From: Crocinitomicaceae bacterium
GTDB taxonomy: Bacteria > Bacteroidota > Bacteroidia > Flavobacteriales_D > Crocinitomicaceae
DNA: 42,607 nucleotides
Direction: 5' to 3'
Assembly: GCA_024639405.1 (NCBI GenBank)
Contig: JAHEIL010000003.1
Location: forward strand, 15,387-57,993
Part shown: positions 41,067-42,607 of the stretch, piece after piece
How positions within the stretch are numbered: position 1 is the stretch's first letter
Layout of the letters: the number at the start of each line of letters is the position of its first letter
Made by a program: the position numbers and the translations under genes
Notes under the pieces: generated by a model
The model's database searches: none
What the model was told of the DNA's origin: nothing
What the model saw: only the letters and a program-made list of their open reading frames with translations

Positions 41067-42209
41067 ATGAAAAAACTAACCTTTTTAACCGCAATACTTC
41101 TTGCAACAACAACATTTGCTCAAATCCCCAATTATGTTCCAACCAATGGCTTGGTTGGCTGGTGGCCCTTTAATGGCAATGCCAATGATGAAAGTGGTAA
41201 TGGGAATAATGGAACGGTGAATGGAGCAACGTTGACAAGTGATAGAAATGGCATTGCAAATAAGGCTTATAGTTTTGATGGTTTGGATGATTATATAAAT
41301 ATTTTATATTCAAATATATTGCATGGTCAAAAAGGTTCAATAAATACTTGGATTCAAACAAATGGTAATTTCACAAGTCAAAAATCAATATTTTCTCAAT
41401 CATCTGGTAGACCTCAACTTGTAGCTGAAAGTCAAGGAGCAAATGGTAACCAAAGCTCAAACAGTGCTGCTATACATTGGAAATCAACAAATGGACTTTT
41501 TCCTTGTGCACAAACTACTTCATCAGTAGATAATAGTGAATGGATAATGATTACAGCGCTATATTCAGTTGATAGTTTTAAAATATTTGTAAATGGTAAC
41601 TTTGAAGCAATATCAATTACAAATTTAATTCAAGATAATTGTAGTCTTAATGATTTTCAAATTGGTGGAATATATAATTTAAATTCAAATTGTGGCCAAA
41701 GTACTGGTTTTTCACAAATGTTCAATGGTAAAATTGATGATATCGCTTTTTATAACCGCGCCCTAACAGATTGCGAAATCAAAAACCTATACATTGGTGG
41801 AGTTCCAAACTCTTCCCAAACTCAAACAGCTCTAGACACCTACACGTGGCCAGTCAACAACCAAACTTATACACAAAGTGGAACGTATTCAGATACTTTG
41901 GTGAACGCAGCAGGTTGTGATAGCATTGTAACCTTGAATTTAACCTTGAGTTACACAGGCATCAACGAATTAAACGCATCGCAGTTAGTGGTTTCTCCCA
42001 ACCCAACAAAAGACAATTTCTCCATTTCAGGCTTAGAATTATTGGGAACGATCACTTCTATAGAAATTAAAGACGCTGCAGGTAAAGTAGTAAAAGTACT
42101 CAATCCAACAGCTACCAACTTTTCATGTGTTGGTTTAAAAGCGGGTGTTTACTTTTTAGTAGTTACCTCTAATAAAACAGAACGCGTAATTAAAATTATA
42201 AAAGAATAA
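41067..42209 (+). CDS. LamG-domain T9SS cargo protein, second tandem copy
   Basis: A 380-residue secreted protein with the same layout: signal peptide, LamG domain (about 25-240, ending in the typical FNGKIDDIAFYNRAL), the QTALDTYTWPVNNQTYTQSG module, and a T9SS type A domain (to RVIKIIKE). Its first 70 residues match copy 1 with only a few changes (for example NGIANKAYSFDGLDD for NGVANQAYSFDGIND), and the DNA is about as close. The LamG middle is very different, with more Cys and Gln. The Ig/PKD-like domain of copy 1 is absent. The conserved ends with a divergent core suggest duplication followed by selection or recombination of the binding region. It is presumably translated from the same message. 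Confidence 0.9.
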   Translation: MKKLTFLTAILLATTTFAQIPNYVPTNGLVGWWPFNGNANDESGNGNNGTVNGATLTSDRNGIANKAYSFDGLDDYINILYSNILHGQKGSINTWIQTNGNFTSQKSIFSQSSGRPQLVAESQGANGNQSSNSAAIHWKSTNGLFPCAQTTSSVDNSEWIMITALYSVDSFKIFVNGNFEAISITNLIQDNCSLNDFQIGGIYNLNSNCGQSTGFSQMFNGKIDDIAFYNRALTDCEIKNLYIGGVPNSSQTQTALDTYTWPVNNQTYTQSGTYSDTLVNAAGCDSIVTLNLTLSYTGINELNASQLVVSPNPTKDNFSISGLELLGTITSIEIKDAAGKVVKVLNPTATNFSCVGLKAGVYFLVVTSNKTERVIKIIKE

Positions 42210-42228
42210 AATGATCGTATGTATCTTG

Positions 42229-42255
42229 AAAAGCATCCTGCAGGATGCTTTTTTT
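42229..42255 (+). terminator. Terminator of the LamG operon
   Basis: AAAAGCATCC, loop TGCA, GGATGCTTTT (42229-42252), followed by more T's; a perfect 10-bp stem. Confidence 0.95.
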
Positions 42256-42330
42256 ATGCAATAAAATAGGTGAGAATAGGAGAAAACCTATCTTTCTCAT
42301 ATAATTTTCAACCTATTTTTAGATCATTGA

Positions 42331-42338
42331 TATCTTTG
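42331..42338 (+). promoter_or_regulatory. -7 box of the last, partial gene
   Basis: TATCTTTG, a perfect TAnnTTTG, 15 nt before the ATG; no clear -33. Confidence 0.45.
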
Positions 42339-42353
42339 AAGAAAAATAATTGA

Positions 42354-42607
42354 ATGAATCGCCTAGTAATTTTCCTACTTATACTATCCCCTATTTTTTC
42401 TCACGCACAAAAGCGCTTAGACTTAATTCATGATAACGCATTTGCCTTCTTTGATTATCAAGAAAAAGCTTTTTGCGTATTAGACGATTCTACTTTCATT
42501 TGGAAATACGATGCAACTAAAATAAAATGGCAAAAAAAACCAATCGAATTGTCTATTGACATGCCGTTTGCAAAATTCCTTGCTGAATTTATACCAATGT
42601 CTGATAA
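42354..42607 (+). CDS. Secreted protein, N-terminal part, cut by window edge
   Basis: An ATG at 42354 opens a frame still running at the window end (84 codons). Residues 1-19 are a signal peptide (MNRLVIFLLILSPIFSHAQ). The mature start KRLDLIHDNAFAFFDYQEK and the Trp/Lys-rich stretch around residues 54-60 look like a periplasmic or surface protein. I cannot assign a family from this part. It has its own -7 box and follows a strong terminator. Confidence 0.75.
   Translation, partial: MNRLVIFLLILSPIFSHAQKRLDLIHDNAFAFFDYQEKAFCVLDDSTFIWKYDATKIKWQKKPIELSIDMPFAKFLAEFIPMSD

Overview
The window is about 42.6 kb of AT-rich, single-chromosome-style DNA from a member of the Bacteroidota, most likely order Flavobacteriales and possibly close to Fluviicola (Crocinitomicaceae). 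Four things point there: a one-piece SecDF, a fused alpha/beta E1 ketoacid dehydrogenase, several proteins with type IX secretion (T9SS) C-terminal sorting domains, and promoters of the Bacteroidota form (a TTG/TTTG -33 element and a TAnnTTTG -7 box). Genus placement is inference. No phage, plasmid or insertion-sequence genes are visible; most of the window is ordinary chromosomal housekeeping.

Left part (1-11.5 kb): the 5' end of a secreted protein gene; a PadR regulator with a PspC-type membrane protein; an exonuclease/GIY-YIG nuclease fusion whose start codon abuts a strong RNA hairpin; then, on the minus strand, secDF and a five-gene surface-glycan style operon (GT2, HAD phosphatase, MORN-repeat protein, lipoprotein, GT4) preceded by a 36-codon membrane micropeptide gene.

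Middle (11.6-34.7 kb): E1 dehydrogenase, thioredoxin-like protein, amidohydrolase lipoprotein, fatty acid-CoA ligase, a small secreted protein, an LTA-synthase-like sulfatase, recG, dsbD with an adjacent stand-alone copy of its N-terminal domain, a small unknown gene, tsaD divergent from a very large tamB, then accC and sucC.

Right part (34.7-42.6 kb): two T9SS cargo genes, methionine aminopeptidase, a small membrane protein, three tRNA genes (Ser-GCT, Pro-TGG, Arg-TCT), an XRE regulator, two tandem LamG-type T9SS cargo genes that are mosaic duplicates, and the 5' end of another secreted protein gene.

The most unusual region is 38.1-39.3 kb. The tRNA-Ser and tRNA-Arg genes are each followed by tandem repeats that re-use the last 16 nt of that tRNA (from the T-loop AATCC to the discriminator base), joined to unrelated spacers of about 78 and 148 bp. 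The Ser array has no terminator until after its last unit and each unit can fold. The Arg unit contains the tRNA's own terminator and a long inverted repeat, and is followed by a 40-bp near-perfect palindrome. The layout resembles the rtT repeats of the E. coli tyrT operon but the sequences are different. It is the best candidate here for an undescribed element.
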